The position numbers and the translations under genes are program-made. 64,000 nt of DNA from positions 1 through 64,000 of the forward strand of contig CAVSCI010000020.1 of NCBI GenBank assembly GCA_963726365.1, given 5' to 3'. Shown here piece after piece: positions 47,461 through 57,613 of the stretch; position 1 is the stretch's first letter; every line of letters starts with the position of its first letter. Origin of the DNA: JAABQG01 sp963726365. GTDB lineage: Bacteria; Pseudomonadota; Gammaproteobacteria; Burkholderiales; Burkholderiaceae_C. The notes under the pieces are model-generated. The model worked only from the letters and a program-made list of their open reading frames with translations, did no database searches and was not told the origin of the DNA.

Positions 47461-48633
47461 TCAGATCACCCGCACCCGGATCACATGCCCGACCGCCTGG
47501 ATGGCGGGGGCGACGGCTGCATCGGGCACGCCTTCCACGTCGATGATGTTGAAGGCCAGCTCGCCGCGGCTCTTGTTCATCATGTCCACCACGTTGACCT
47601 TGTGTTCGGCCAGCACCGACAGCACGTGGCCGAGCACGCCGGAGACATTGTCGTTGGAGAAGACGATGCGCGCCGTGCCCGGTGTGCGGCCCATGTTGAC
47701 GGCGGGAAAGTTCACCGAATTGGTGATGTTGCCGTTTTCCAGGTAGTCCATGAGCTGGTTGGCGGCCATCACGGCGCAGTTTTCCTCGGACTCCTCGGTG
47801 CTGGCGCCGATGTGCGGCATGGCGATGACCTTGGCATGGCCCAGCAGCGCCGGCTCGGGGAAGTCGCAGACGTAGCGGCCGAGCTTGCCGGCGTCCAGGC
47901 TGTGCTGAACAGCGGCTGAATCAACGATGGTTTCGCGTGCAAAATTCAGCAGCACCGCGCCGGGCTTGATGCCGGCCAGCGCGTCGGCGTTGATCAGGTG
48001 GCGCGTGGCGTCCATGGCCGGCACGTGCAGCGAGACGTAGTCGGAGCGCGCCAGCAGCGCCGGCAGGTTCTCCATGCGCGTGACTTCATTGGACAGGCGC
48101 CACGCCGCGTCGATCGACAGGGCCGGGTCAAACCCCACCACCTTCATGCCCATGGCCAGCGCCATGTCGGCCACCATCGAGCCGATGGCGCCCAGGCCGA
48201 CGATGCCCAGCGTCTTGCCCTTGATCTCGCCGCCGGCAAAGCGCGCCTTTTCCTTCTCCAGCAGCGCGGACATCTCGGCCGCGTCGGTCAGGTGGGTGAG
48301 CGATTGCACATAGGCCATGCCGGGCAGGATGCCGCGCGTGGCCAGCAGCATGCCGGCCATCACCAGTTCCTTCACGGCGTTGGCGTTGGCGCCCGGCGTG
48401 TTGAAGACCACGATGCCCAGTTTGCTGTACTCGGCAATCGGCACGTTGTTGACGCCCGCGCCAGCACGCGCCACGGCCACCAGCGACTCGGGCACGGGCA
48501 CGCCCTGCAGCTTCTGGCTGCGCAGCAGGAAGGCATCGGGGTGGCCGATGTCGCTGCCGACTTCATAGGACTGGCGGGGAAACCGGTCCAGACCCTTGAC
48601 CGAGATCTGGTTGTAGGTTCTGACTTTGTACAT
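47461..48633 (-). CDS. serA: D-3-phosphoglycerate dehydrogenase
   Basis: A 390-residue NAD-dependent enzyme, first in serine synthesis. It has ARAGAGVNNVP at residues 55-65, the Rossmann motif GLGAIGSMVADMAL, substrate/NAD residues in FARETIVD and the catalytic His in MPHIGAST. A C-terminal ACT domain (RIVFSNDNVSGVLGHVLSVL) suggests serine feedback. It follows serC by 16 bases, forming a serCA pair. Confidence 0.9.
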   Translation of the reverse strand: MYKVRTYNQISVKGLDRFPRQSYEVGSDIGHPDAFLLRSQKLQGVPVPESLVAVARAGAGVNNVPIAEYSKLGIVVFNTPGANANAVKELVMAGMLLATRGILPGMAYVQSLTHLTDAAEMSALLEKEKARFAGGEIKGKTLGIVGLGAIGSMVADMALAMGMKVVGFDPALSIDAAWRLSNEVTRMENLPALLARSDYVSLHVPAMDATRHLINADALAGIKPGAVLLNFARETIVDSAAVQHSLDAGKLGRYVCDFPEPALLGHAKVIAMPHIGASTEESEENCAVMAANQLMDYLENGNITNSVNFPAVNMGRTPGTARIVFSNDNVSGVLGHVLSVLAEHKVNVVDMMNKSRGELAFNIIDVEGVPDAAVAPAIQAVGHVIRVRVI

Positions 48634-48649
48634 GGCGGGCTTTTCAGTC

Positions 48650-49765
48650 TCAGGCGCTGACGGTCTGGTAGGCCCAGGTCAGCCAGGGCATCAGGGCCTG
48701 CAGGTCGGCGGATTCGACCGTGGCGCCGCACCAGATGCGGATGCCGGCGGGCGCGTCCTTGTAAGCGCCAATGTCGTAGGCCACGCCTTCGGCTTCCAGC
48801 AGCTTCACCACCTGCTTGACCTTGGCTTCCTCCAGCTTCAGCGTCAGGCAGACGCTGGTGTTGGAGCGTGTCGCCGGGTCCTTGGCCAGGAAGGAAATCC
48901 AGTCGTTGGCGGCGACGAAGTCGGAAATGACCTTCAGGTTGGCCTCGCTGCGCGCCATGCTGGCGGAAACGCCGCCAATGCGCTCGACCCAGGCCAGGGC
49001 GTCCAGGTAGTCGGACACGCACAGCATGGAGGGCGTGTTGATGGTCTCGCCCTTGAACAGGCCTTCGGTCAGCTTGCCGCCGGAGGTCATGCGGAAGATC
49101 TTGGGCAGGGGCCAGGGCGGGCTGTAGCTCTCCAGGCGCTGCACGGCGCGCGGGCTGAGGATCAGCATGCCGTGCGCGCCTTCACCGCCCAGCACCTTCT
49201 GCCACGAGTAGGTGACCACGTCGAGCTTGTCCCAGGGCAGCGCCATGGCAAACACGGCCGAGGTGGCATCGCAGATCGTCAGGCCGGCACGGTCGGCGGG
49301 AATCCAGTCGCCATCGGGCACTTTCACGCCGGAGGTTGTGCCGTTCCAGGTGAAGACCACGTCGTTGTCGAAGTTCACCGTGGACAGGTCCACGATGTCG
49401 CCGTAGCCGGCTTCGCGTTTGGTGACGTTGGGCAGCTTGAGCTGCTTGACGATATCAGTCACCCACCCGGAGCCGAAGGATTCCCAGGCCAGCACATCCA
49501 CGCCGCGCGGCCCCAGCAACGACCACATCGCCATTTCCACGGCGCCGGTGTCGGAGGCCGGCACCACGGCCACCCGGTAGCCCTCGGGCAGGCCCAGGAT
49601 GCGCGCGGTCTCGGTGCAGGCCAGGCCCAGCGCCTTCTTGCCCAGCGCCGAGCGGTGCGAGCGCCCGAGCGTGTCGAGCTGCAGGGCGGCCACGTTGTAG
49701 CCGGGGCGCTTGGCGCAGGGGCCGGAGGAGAAATTGGGGCTCTTGGGCTTGACCGTGGGTTGCAT
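48650..49765 (-). CDS. serC: Phosphoserine aminotransferase (alphaproteobacterial/archaeal-like type)
   Basis: A 371-residue PLP-dependent aminotransferase. It starts MQPTVKPKSPNFSSGPCAKR, shows DTGAVEMAMWSLLG and FTWNGTTSGVKVP, and the PLP Lys in YSWQKVLGGEGAHG. These motifs fit the phosphoserine transaminase subgroup typical of alphaproteobacteria rather than the E. coli-type SerC. It is the first gene of the serCA unit and is divergent from the acyltransferase gene. The rest of the serine pathway (serB) is not in the window. Confidence 0.88.
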   Translation of the reverse strand: MQPTVKPKSPNFSSGPCAKRPGYNVAALQLDTLGRSHRSALGKKALGLACTETARILGLPEGYRVAVVPASDTGAVEMAMWSLLGPRGVDVLAWESFGSGWVTDIVKQLKLPNVTKREAGYGDIVDLSTVNFDNDVVFTWNGTTSGVKVPDGDWIPADRAGLTICDATSAVFAMALPWDKLDVVTYSWQKVLGGEGAHGMLILSPRAVQRLESYSPPWPLPKIFRMTSGGKLTEGLFKGETINTPSMLCVSDYLDALAWVERIGGVSASMARSEANLKVISDFVAANDWISFLAKDPATRSNTSVCLTLKLEEAKVKQVVKLLEAEGVAYDIGAYKDAPAGIRIWCGATVESADLQALMPWLTWAYQTVSA

Positions 49766-49976
49766 GGGGAGTGGTTTCCAGGGGACGTGAAGGGGGGCTG
49801 GAGGCTTGTCGCGCAAGGCGTTCCGGGCGCTTTCCAAGCAGAAAATCATTGTAGCAACACGTCATTGCTGCGCTGCCGCAAAAGGGGCCTCGCGCTGTAC
49901 CGCCTGTTGACCGATGATGTTTGCGCAAAGCCTAGGCACAATCGGGAACCTTTTTCGATTTTCTGTGGGACAGACC

Positions 49977-50876
49977 ATGCTCGGATTCCTGCCTCCCGTT
50001 GTGCGGGGCGTCATTGCCTTGCTGCTGCTGGTGATCAACACGCTGTTCTGGTGTGCGCTGCTGCTCGCGCTGGCGCTGGTCAAGCTGGTGCTGCCTTTCG
50101 CAGCGGTGCGCAGGGCGATCGACCCGGTGCTCAACGCCATCGCCACGGCCTGGATCGCCTGCAACAGCGGCTGGATGCGGCTGACCCAGCGCACCGCCTG
50201 GGATGTGCAGGGCGTCGCCGAGTTGCCCTACCGGGGCTGGTACCTGGTCAACTGCAACCACCAGTCGTGGGTGGACATCTTCGTGCTGCAGCACGTCATG
50301 AACCGGCGCATTCCCATGCTCAAGTTCTTCCTGAAGCAGGAGCTGATCTATGTGCCGGTGATCGGCCTGGCCTGGTGGGCGCTCGATTTCCCCTTCATGA
50401 AGCGTCATTCCCGCGCGGCACTGCGAAAGAAACCCGAACTGCGCCAGCAGGACCGCGAGACCACGCGCAAGGCCTGTGCCAAGTTCGCGCTGGTGCCCAC
50501 CAGCGTCATGAACTTCGCCGAGGGCACGCGATTCACCCGCGCCAAGCATCAGGCCCAGGCTTCGCCCTACCGGCACCTGCTCAAGCCCAAGGCCGGGGCG
50601 CTGGCGCTGGCGTTGAACGCGATGGGCGAGCAATTCCACTCGCTGATCGACGTCACCATCGTCTATCCGGATGGCGTGCCCACGTTCTGGCATTTCCTGT
50701 GCGGCACCACGCCGCGCGTGATCCTGCGCGCCCGCCAGCTACCGATCCCCGATGATTTCTGCAAGGGAGACTACGAAGGCGACGCCGAGTTCCGTGGCAC
50801 CTTGCATCGCTGGCTGGCCGACATCTGGGATGAAAAAGACACCCAGATCGACGCGCTGCTGCGCTCGCGGGGCTGA
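49977..50876 (+). CDS. Lysophospholipid acyltransferase (PlsC-like, YihG type)
   Basis: A 299-residue membrane acyltransferase. It has an N-terminal hydrophobic hairpin (LLLLVINTLFWCALLLALAL), the catalytic HX4D in NCNHQSWVDIF, and the substrate-binding EGTRFTRAKH. Such enzymes acylate lysophosphatidic acid or other lysolipids. The conserved start is ATG 49977 behind GGGACAGACC. It is followed 30 bases later by the MOSC gene. Confidence 0.85.
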   Translation: MLGFLPPVVRGVIALLLLVINTLFWCALLLALALVKLVLPFAAVRRAIDPVLNAIATAWIACNSGWMRLTQRTAWDVQGVAELPYRGWYLVNCNHQSWVDIFVLQHVMNRRIPMLKFFLKQELIYVPVIGLAWWALDFPFMKRHSRAALRKKPELRQQDRETTRKACAKFALVPTSVMNFAEGTRFTRAKHQAQASPYRHLLKPKAGALALALNAMGEQFHSLIDVTIVYPDGVPTFWHFLCGTTPRVILRARQLPIPDDFCKGDYEGDAEFRGTLHRWLADIWDEKDTQIDALLRSRG

Positions 50877-50906
50877 CCAGGCGAACGCCGGGCCGGGCAG
50901 TGCAAC

Positions 50907-51491
50907 GTGAAGGACGGCACCGTTCGCAGCGTCAACGTGGGCATCGCCCGGCCCCTGATGGCCGGCGGGCGACGCGTGCTCTCGGGCATCGGCAAGCAGG
51001 CGGTGAGCGGGCCAGTGGCCGTGGCGCGTCTGGGCCTGGCCGGAGACGAGCAGGCCGATCTGAGCGTGCACGGCGGGCTGGACAAGGCGGTGTATGCCTG
51101 TCCGGCCGAGCACAGCGCTTTCTGGCAGGCGCGCAGGCAGGAACACGGCGTGAGCCTTTTCGACGAGGCGTTGCCTGGCGGCTTTGTCGGTGAAAACCTT
51201 ACCCTGCAAGGCCTGCTGGAGCCGCAGGTGTGGGTTGGTGACGAACTGCATTTCCCCGACTGCGTTTTGCGGGTGACCGCGCCGCGCGAGCCCTGCTTCA
51301 AGTTCAACGCCATCATGGGCTACCCCCGAGCCGCGCGCGACATGGTGCTGTCCGGTCGCAGCGGCTTCTATCTGGCGGTCGACGTGCCGGGCACCATCGA
51401 GGCCGGCCAGGCCTTCACACTGGTGCCAGGGCGCCGGGCGCTGGGCATCCCCCAGGCCTTTTCCGCCAAACGCATCAAGCACCTGCGCTGA
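50907..51491 (+). CDS. MOSC-domain protein (YiiM-like)
   Basis: A 194-residue protein with GTG start. MOSC domains handle sulfur-molybdenum cofactor chemistry; YiiM reduces N-hydroxylated compounds. Visible are ADLSVHGGLDKAVYACP, GGFVGENLTLQG and the conserved cysteine in TAPREPCFKFN. No signal peptide is visible. It lies in a run of same-strand genes but is functionally unlike its neighbours. Confidence 0.82.
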   Translation: MKDGTVRSVNVGIARPLMAGGRRVLSGIGKQAVSGPVAVARLGLAGDEQADLSVHGGLDKAVYACPAEHSAFWQARRQEHGVSLFDEALPGGFVGENLTLQGLLEPQVWVGDELHFPDCVLRVTAPREPCFKFNAIMGYPRAARDMVLSGRSGFYLAVDVPGTIEAGQAFTLVPGRRALGIPQAFSAKRIKHLR

Positions 51492-51524
51492 GCCGCAGCG
51501 GCCCTGTCGCTGGCCGCCGGCCGG

Positions 51525-53639
51525 GTGCGCAAAGCCGATAAACTTCCTCCCGTGCCCCAGACAACATCCCCTGCGAAAGCCGGATCCAAACCCAGGCCCC
51601 GCCCGCGCAAGCGCGCGGCACTCAAGGCCATCGCGCCGCGCGAGGTCGCCGCCCGCAGGGCGCGCCAGCCGCAGCCCGCCACCCTGGGCGGCGTCGCGGC
51701 GGGGGGCATCCGCTTGCTACGCGGTGCCAAAGACCTGGCCCAGCAGGCCGCCCAGCTGCCCGACTCCACCGCCCGTGTCATCCTGGCTTTTGCGCCGCTG
51801 GTGCGCAAGTTCGGCGGCGAGACTCATCTCACGGAGCAGGAATTCAGCCGGGAGCTGGACCGCATCTTCGAGGCGCTTTACGCCCACCCGCTGACCGAGA
51901 AGACCCGCGTCGTCACCTCCTACCTGCGCTCGCGCAATATCCTGCCGAACGAAGGCTCGACCGAGAGCCTGATCCGCTACGTGGTGCGTGAATCCGTGGC
52001 GCGCTCGCCGATTCCGGTGCCGCAGCAGATCGTTGACGAGTTCTGGTCCTTCTTCCACGAGCTGATGGCCGACCCCGAGCTGCGCGGCCTGGCCGACCTG
52101 GGGCTGGACATCACGCGCCTGATCCTCAAGACCTACGAGCCGCTGCTGGTCGAGGTGATCAATGAGCTCAAGGACATCTACTACAGCAACCAGAACCGCA
52201 TGGACGCGCTGCTGCGCCGGGTGCAGGTGGTGCGCAGCGACCTGAAGATCATCCGCCGCCAGATCAAGGCGCTGCGCTACATCAAGCCCTTCTTCCAGGC
52301 CGATCCCAAGGACTACCGTGCCCAGGCGCAGATCGTGGCGCAGATGGTGCGCGAGTTCGGGCCCTTCTTCATCAAGATGGCCCAGGTGGCCGCCGCCACG
52401 GCCAACTTCCTGCCGGAGGAAATCGCGCGCGAACTGGCGGTGTTCCAGGAAGACGTGCCGCCGATGTCGGCGCAGGAAGCCCGCAGCGCGCTGATCGACA
52501 GCTTTGGCCGCCCGCCCGAGGACATCTACTTTGGCTTCGACGCCGAGCGGCCCATCAAGTCCGGCTCCATCGGCTCGGTCTATCTGGCCAAGAAGCCATT
52601 CATGATCAACGGCGTGGAGCACCTGGTGCCGGTGATCATCAAGATCGGCCGGCACAACCTGGACCGTGAATTCCTGATGGGCAAGACATCCATCGGCCTG
52701 ATGCTGGTGTCCAGCCAGTACTGGGCGCCACACGGCAAGCTCACGCCTTTCCTGAAGGCCATGACCGAGCAGATCGACGGCTTCGTCGAGGGTTTTCGCG
52801 GGGAGTTGCAGTTCGAGCGCGAGGCCGAGGTGCAGGCCAGTTTTTCGCGGCGCGCCCGGACCAGCCGTGTCTGGCGCGTGCCCGAGGTCTACCGGGCGAC
52901 CGAACGGGTCATCGAGATGGAGTACGTGGAAGGTGCGGTGAACATCTCACGCGCGGTGCAGTACTTCAAGCCGGCCGACCCGATCGCCTACCGGCGGGAC
53001 CTGGCGAAAAAATTCCTCTTCACCATCCTCAGCCAGGTCTTCATCTACCAGGAGGTGCATGGCGACCTGCATCCCGGCAACGTCATGGTCGACCGCGAAG
53101 GCCGCCTGCACCTGATCGACTGGGGCAACACCGTGCAGCTTGCCGGCAAGTTGGCGCCCGTGCTGAACTACCTGAAAGGCGCGCTGGTGGCCGACGCGGA
53201 CCTGCTGACCGACGCGCTGATCGCCATCAGCACCGAGCCCGAAGCGGCCCAGGCGCGCCGTGCCGAGATCCGCGAGGCGCTGGCGCGAACGCTGGTCAAG
53301 AAGCAGGTCAAACCGCTGTCCTACGACTTTGCCTGGACCCTGTACCGCGAAGGCGCAGAAGGCTGGCTCAAGCGCGCCAACACGCTGATGCAGCTGGCGT
53401 CCAACACCCAGCAGCTCGGGCTGGTGCTGCGCGGCGAATACCTGCACCTGTCGCGTTCGCTCGCCGCCATGATCGCCACCCTGGGCGGCCTGTATGAAGG
53501 CGTGCCGCGTTACCGGGCATTGGCCGACATCGTGATCACCGTCAACACCTTCCCGGCGCGGATGCTGCAGGATTTCCTGCGCGGCAAGAAGGCCGACTTC
53601 CAGCAGGCCCCCGGGACCGGGACCCGGCGCGCACTCTAA
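51525..53639 (+). CDS. ABC1/UbiB-family atypical protein kinase
   Basis: A 704-residue protein. A basic, Pro/Arg-rich N-terminus is followed by helical repeats and the ABC1 kinase-like core: FGPFFIKMAQVAAATANFLP (KxGQ-like, here KMAQ), the nucleotide-loop region SGSIGSVYLAKK, the catalytic-loop HGDLHPGNVMVD and the metal motif LIDWGNT. The family supports coenzyme Q synthesis or acts on lipid pathways. It lacks the usual KxGQ glycine, so activity may differ. The start is GTG 51525 or nearby. It is followed by the channel gene. Confidence 0.85.
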   Translation: MRKADKLPPVPQTTSPAKAGSKPRPRPRKRAALKAIAPREVAARRARQPQPATLGGVAAGGIRLLRGAKDLAQQAAQLPDSTARVILAFAPLVRKFGGETHLTEQEFSRELDRIFEALYAHPLTEKTRVVTSYLRSRNILPNEGSTESLIRYVVRESVARSPIPVPQQIVDEFWSFFHELMADPELRGLADLGLDITRLILKTYEPLLVEVINELKDIYYSNQNRMDALLRRVQVVRSDLKIIRRQIKALRYIKPFFQADPKDYRAQAQIVAQMVREFGPFFIKMAQVAAATANFLPEEIARELAVFQEDVPPMSAQEARSALIDSFGRPPEDIYFGFDAERPIKSGSIGSVYLAKKPFMINGVEHLVPVIIKIGRHNLDREFLMGKTSIGLMLVSSQYWAPHGKLTPFLKAMTEQIDGFVEGFRGELQFEREAEVQASFSRRARTSRVWRVPEVYRATERVIEMEYVEGAVNISRAVQYFKPADPIAYRRDLAKKFLFTILSQVFIYQEVHGDLHPGNVMVDREGRLHLIDWGNTVQLAGKLAPVLNYLKGALVADADLLTDALIAISTEPEAAQARRAEIREALARTLVKKQVKPLSYDFAWTLYREGAEGWLKRANTLMQLASNTQQLGLVLRGEYLHLSRSLAAMIATLGGLYEGVPRYRALADIVITVNTFPARMLQDFLRGKKADFQQAPGTGTRRAL

Positions 53640-53727
53640 ACTGCCGCTGTTGACCCGGGCCTTCGGGGGTGTGCCGGACTTCCCGGCGAAAATACCTCAG
53701 CTTTCCTGAATCGACCAGTAACTCTGC

Positions 53728-55368
53728 ATGCAATACAAGACATGGAGCCCGTCCCGCCGGCTGCTCGCGCTGCTGGCGCTGCTGCCCCTGACCGTGCTCG
53801 TCCTGGGCACGCTCTACATGCTTGGGATGGACCATCTGGAGGGCAACCCGCGCACGTTCATGCAGGGCCTGCAGTGGGCCTCGGAAACCATGACGAACAC
53901 CGGTTATGGCGCCGACAACCGCTGGAACCATCCGGTGATGGCGATGTTCGTGATCGTGACGCCCTTTGTCGGTCAGTTCCTGGTCTTTCTGATCTTTCCG
54001 GTCCTGATGCTGCCCTATTTCGAGAACAAGTTCGAGGTTCGTCTGCAGCAGGTGTTGCCGCCGATGGAAGGCAAGGTGCTGTTCTACCGCTACGGACCCG
54101 CCATCGAGTCGCTGGTGGTGGAGTTCGAGAACGCGAACAGCCCGTTTGTCATTCTGGAAGAAGACACGAATCAGGCGCGCAGCCTGCGCGACCGTGGCTT
54201 CAACGTGGTGCTGGGCAACCTGGCCGCAGACCCCTCGGTGCTGGCGCCCGCAGCGCAGGCGCGCGCGGTGGTGACCAACTCGAACGACCATGCCAATGCG
54301 ACCTGCACGCTGCTGGTGCGCGAATACGGCTTCACGGGCCCGCTGTTTGCCCTGGCCAACGATCCCTTGTACCGGGCGCCCATGGTCCAGATAGGTGCCA
54401 CCGAGGTGTTCACGCCGGCCCATGTTCTGGGCGCCGCGCTGGCTTCACGGGCCAGCCACCGCATCAGCCCGCCCGCCGAAGGCATGCACCTGCTCGGCGC
54501 CCGGGTCGGCATGGCGGAGTTCCGGGTGCGGGCCGACAGTGCGCTGGCCGGCAAGCGGCTGGGCGACCTGCGCCTGCGCGAGCACTATGGCGTGGCCGTG
54601 ATCGGCCAATGGTTCGGCGGCCTCTTCACCACCGCCAAGGGACCGGACACCCAGGTGCAGCCCGGCGCCATCCTGGTGGTTGTCGGGGTGCATGAGGGTC
54701 TTGCCGAGGTCGAGCGCATGGCCATGCCGATCCGCCGCGCCGGCCCGATCGTGCTGGCTGGTTACGGCTCGGTCGGGCAGAAGGTGGTGGAAATGCTGCT
54801 CGACGCCGGGGAGACCTGCACCGTGATCGACCGCGTGGCCGCGCCGGGGGTGGACGTGGTCGGCAGCGTGCTGGAGCGCGCCAGCCTGGACAAAGCCCGC
54901 GTGCGCGAGGCCAGCGCGGTGGTGCTGGCGCTCAGCGACGACAGCGAATCCGTCTTCGCCACGGCCGTGGTGCGCGACTACGCGCCCGGCGTGCCGCTGA
55001 TCGTGCGCGTGCTGCGCACGCCCAACACCGAGCGCTTGTACCGCTCGGGCGCGGACTTTGCCATCTCGGTCGGGCAGGTGGCCGGGCAGATCCTGGCCTA
55101 CCACCTGCTGGGTGAGCAGACGACGCATGTCGAGAACCGGGTGAAGTTCATCCGCGTGAATGCGGGCGCGCTGGTGGGGGAGCACCCCTGGCACTGCGAG
55201 GAGTTGGAACGCACCGGCTCCAAGGTGGTGGCCGTGGAGCGCGGCGGCGGCGTGCTGGTGGAGTTTGGCGAAGGCTTTGCGGTGCGGGCGGACGACACCT
55301 TGTTTGTCTGCGGCTCGCTCAACAGCCTGGAGCGCTACCAGAAGGCCTTCATGACCACCAGCGCCTGA
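53728..55368 (+). CDS. Two-RCK potassium channel-like protein
   Basis: A 546-residue membrane protein. The N-terminal pore module has two helices flanking the selectivity filter TMTNTGYGADN (the second Gly-Tyr-Gly type), followed by an inner helix ending LFPVLM-like. Two cytoplasmic RCK units follow: RCK_N (VLFYRYGPAIESLVV and LGNLAADPSVLA), a TrkA-C-like insert, and a second RCK_N (LAGYGSVGQKVVEMLLDAG) with a C-terminal TrkA-C. It probably mediates K+ conductance gated by nucleotide. ATG 53728 is preceded by a weak ribosome binding site. Confidence 0.85.
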   Translation: MQYKTWSPSRRLLALLALLPLTVLVLGTLYMLGMDHLEGNPRTFMQGLQWASETMTNTGYGADNRWNHPVMAMFVIVTPFVGQFLVFLIFPVLMLPYFENKFEVRLQQVLPPMEGKVLFYRYGPAIESLVVEFENANSPFVILEEDTNQARSLRDRGFNVVLGNLAADPSVLAPAAQARAVVTNSNDHANATCTLLVREYGFTGPLFALANDPLYRAPMVQIGATEVFTPAHVLGAALASRASHRISPPAEGMHLLGARVGMAEFRVRADSALAGKRLGDLRLREHYGVAVIGQWFGGLFTTAKGPDTQVQPGAILVVVGVHEGLAEVERMAMPIRRAGPIVLAGYGSVGQKVVEMLLDAGETCTVIDRVAAPGVDVVGSVLERASLDKARVREASAVVLALSDDSESVFATAVVRDYAPGVPLIVRVLRTPNTERLYRSGADFAISVGQVAGQILAYHLLGEQTTHVENRVKFIRVNAGALVGEHPWHCEELERTGSKVVAVERGGGVLVEFGEGFAVRADDTLFVCGSLNSLERYQKAFMTTSA

Positions 55369-55417
55369 GAAGGGTGCGTCGGCGGCACCGGCAAGACGGT
55401 TCGGTTGCTTCTAAAAA

Positions 55418-55462
55418 GATAGCTGATTGTGACCATTCGGCGCTGGGGAGTGGCCAAAATCA
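55418..55462 (+). repeat. GATAGC dispersed repeat, copy H
   Basis: GATAGCTGATTGTGACC, then ATTCGGCGCTGGGG, then TGGCCAAAATCA. It lies in the convergent gap between the channel gene and the nucleotidase gene. Confidence 0.75.
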
Positions 55463-55475
55463 CCCCAATAATCGG

Positions 55476-57364
55476 TCACGGCAGCGCCACACCCCCCCGC
55501 GTGATGACCTTCTGGTGTGAATACTCCCCGCGTGCCGGGCGGGCCAGCGGCCCGGTGGCCGTGAGATAGTCGACGAAGGTCTGGGTGTAGAGCAGGTAGG
55601 TGTTCACAAAGCGGCCGGCGGCATAGACCGGGCCCAGCGTGGCGTAACCATCGCGGCCGGCGGCGACGAAGTCGTTGGTCACCAGCACGTAGGTCTTTGC
55701 CGGGTCCAGTGCGGCCCAGGCACCGGTGGTCTTGCTGCGCACCTGTACGTTGCTGAAACGCTTGCCCTTGGGCTGGCTCATGTCGAGGTCCCAGCGCAGG
55801 CCGGCCGCATAGGGGTGCGAGCCGTTGGACTGGCCGCAGGTCCAGGTGGTTGGCCACGCCGTCTTCCAGCGCGGCCAGCACCTCGGCGCCGGTCAGCTCC
55901 AGCTCCACCAGCACGTTGCTGTAGGGCAGCACGGTGAAGGCGGTGTTCATGCTCAGCGTGCCGGCCGGCACGGGCACCCGCACGCCGCCGGCGTTCTGCA
56001 GCGCGAAGTCGGCGCGCCGGGCGCCGCGCAGAAAGGCCTCGGCCACCACCTGCGCCACGTCGCTGCCACGCGCCAGGCTGCTGGCCGCCTCGCAGCCGGC
56101 GCCGGCGCGCGGGTCGGCCCGCTCGCCGGGCACGCGCACCAGGCACAGCGGCTCGCTGGCGGTGCCGATGATGCGGGCCTTCTCGGCGGCCACCTGGCTG
56201 GCGAAGCCGGCCAGCGTCTGCGCCGCCGCCGGATCGGGCGCCACCACCCGCACCGCCGGGTTGGCCGCCAGCCCGGCCTTCAGCGCGTCGCCCTCGGCGG
56301 CCGGCAGCGCCTGCCAGGCGCCCGCGGCGATCCTTGCGCTTGAAGCTGTCGCCAATGACCAGCGCCGCCTGGCCGCTGCACTGGCTGACGCGGCCCTGGG
56401 CGTCGAACCGCACGTTCATCAGCCCGAAGGCCTTGCCGTATTCCCAGGCCTGGCCGATGCAGACCGGCTCGCCCGACGCGTTGCGCACCTCGGTGGGGTA
56501 GCGCCCTTCGGCGGGCAGGCCCAGGGCCTTGAAGTCGCCCAGCAGGGTGTGCGAGTCGCCGCCGATGATCACGTCCACGCCGGTCAGCCGCGCGGCCAGC
56601 GCCCGGTCGGCCTTGAAGCCGTGGTGCGTCATCAGCACGATGTGGCGCACGCCCTGGGCGGTGAGCGCGTCGATGGCGGCCTGGGCTGACTTGGTTTCAT
56701 CGAGAAACTGCGTGCTGGCCAGCGGGCGCGAGGAGGCCCGGGTCTTATCGGCAATGGTGATGCCCACCAGGCCCACGCGCTCGCCGCCCACCTGCTTCAC
56801 GGTGTAGGGCAGCAGATAGGGCTTGCCGCCCGCAGGGGCCAGCGGGGTGCCGGGCTGCGGCACGATGTTGGCCGACAGCGTGGGCGTCTGGCAAGGGCCC
56901 TGGGCCAGTTCGTCCAGGAAAGCCCTGAGTGTGGCGTCGCCGTCGTCGAACTCGTGGTTGCCGGGAATGAAGGCGTCGAAGCAGATCGTGTTCATCATCT
57001 GCGCGTCGGCCTTGCCCTTGAAGAAGGTGTAGTAAAGCGAGCCGGTCAGCGCATCGCCCGCGTGCAGCTTGAGCAGGTTGGGCGTGCCGGCGACCGACTT
57101 GAACAGCGCCGTCTGGCGCGCAAAGCCGCCGAGCTCCACCTGCGTCGGCACGCCGTCCAGCACCAGCTCGGTGGCGGCGAAGGCGTCGAGCTGGGAATGG
57201 TGGTCGTTGATGTGGGCGATGTTGAGTTCGAACGGCCTGGAAGGGGCTGTGTTGGTGTCCGCGCCTTTCGTCGAGCAGCCTGCCAACGCAAGCGCGCCAA
57301 AGACCAGGGCAGCGCAGGCCGCAAGGGGGCGCGGCAGGAGAAATGGATGTGTGGGCAGGTTCAT
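55476..57364 (-). CDS. Secreted 5'-nucleotidase / 2',3'-cyclic phosphodiesterase (UshA-like), with two frame breaks
   Basis: A lipoprotein of about 628 residues once two extra bases are ignored. It starts MNLPTHPFLLP and has a lipobox at LAGCSTKG. The metallophosphatase domain has LNIAHINDHHSQLD, KLHAGDALTGSLYY, IPGNHEFDDGD, LMTHHGF and IGGDSHTLL. The C-terminal 5'-nucleotidase domain has NAGGVRVPVPAGTLS and, later, FVAAGRDGYATLG. The frame breaks near 56331-56334 (AAGG versus AAG) and near 55834-55842; each needs one base less. It degrades external nucleotides or cyclic nucleotides. Sequencing insertions or a pseudogene are both possible. Confidence 0.85.
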
Positions 57365-57613
57365 GGCGGGCTGAAATCTGGCTTCGGATGTCGAATTGTG
57401 AATGCGAGCGATCTCAGGCGATGACGCCGACGCACCAGAAACCCGAACGATTGTTGTGGTGCCTGCCCCCGTGCCTGAAGGCGGGGTTCTCGCTACCCTG
57501 CATGAGCGTGAGGCGCCATGGAGATCGTTGTCGTCGCCCTGCTGTTTTCGTTTCGGGCTTCCGGCCAAAGAACAACCCCGCAGAACACAAAATTTTGACA
57601 GGAGAACCCGAAA

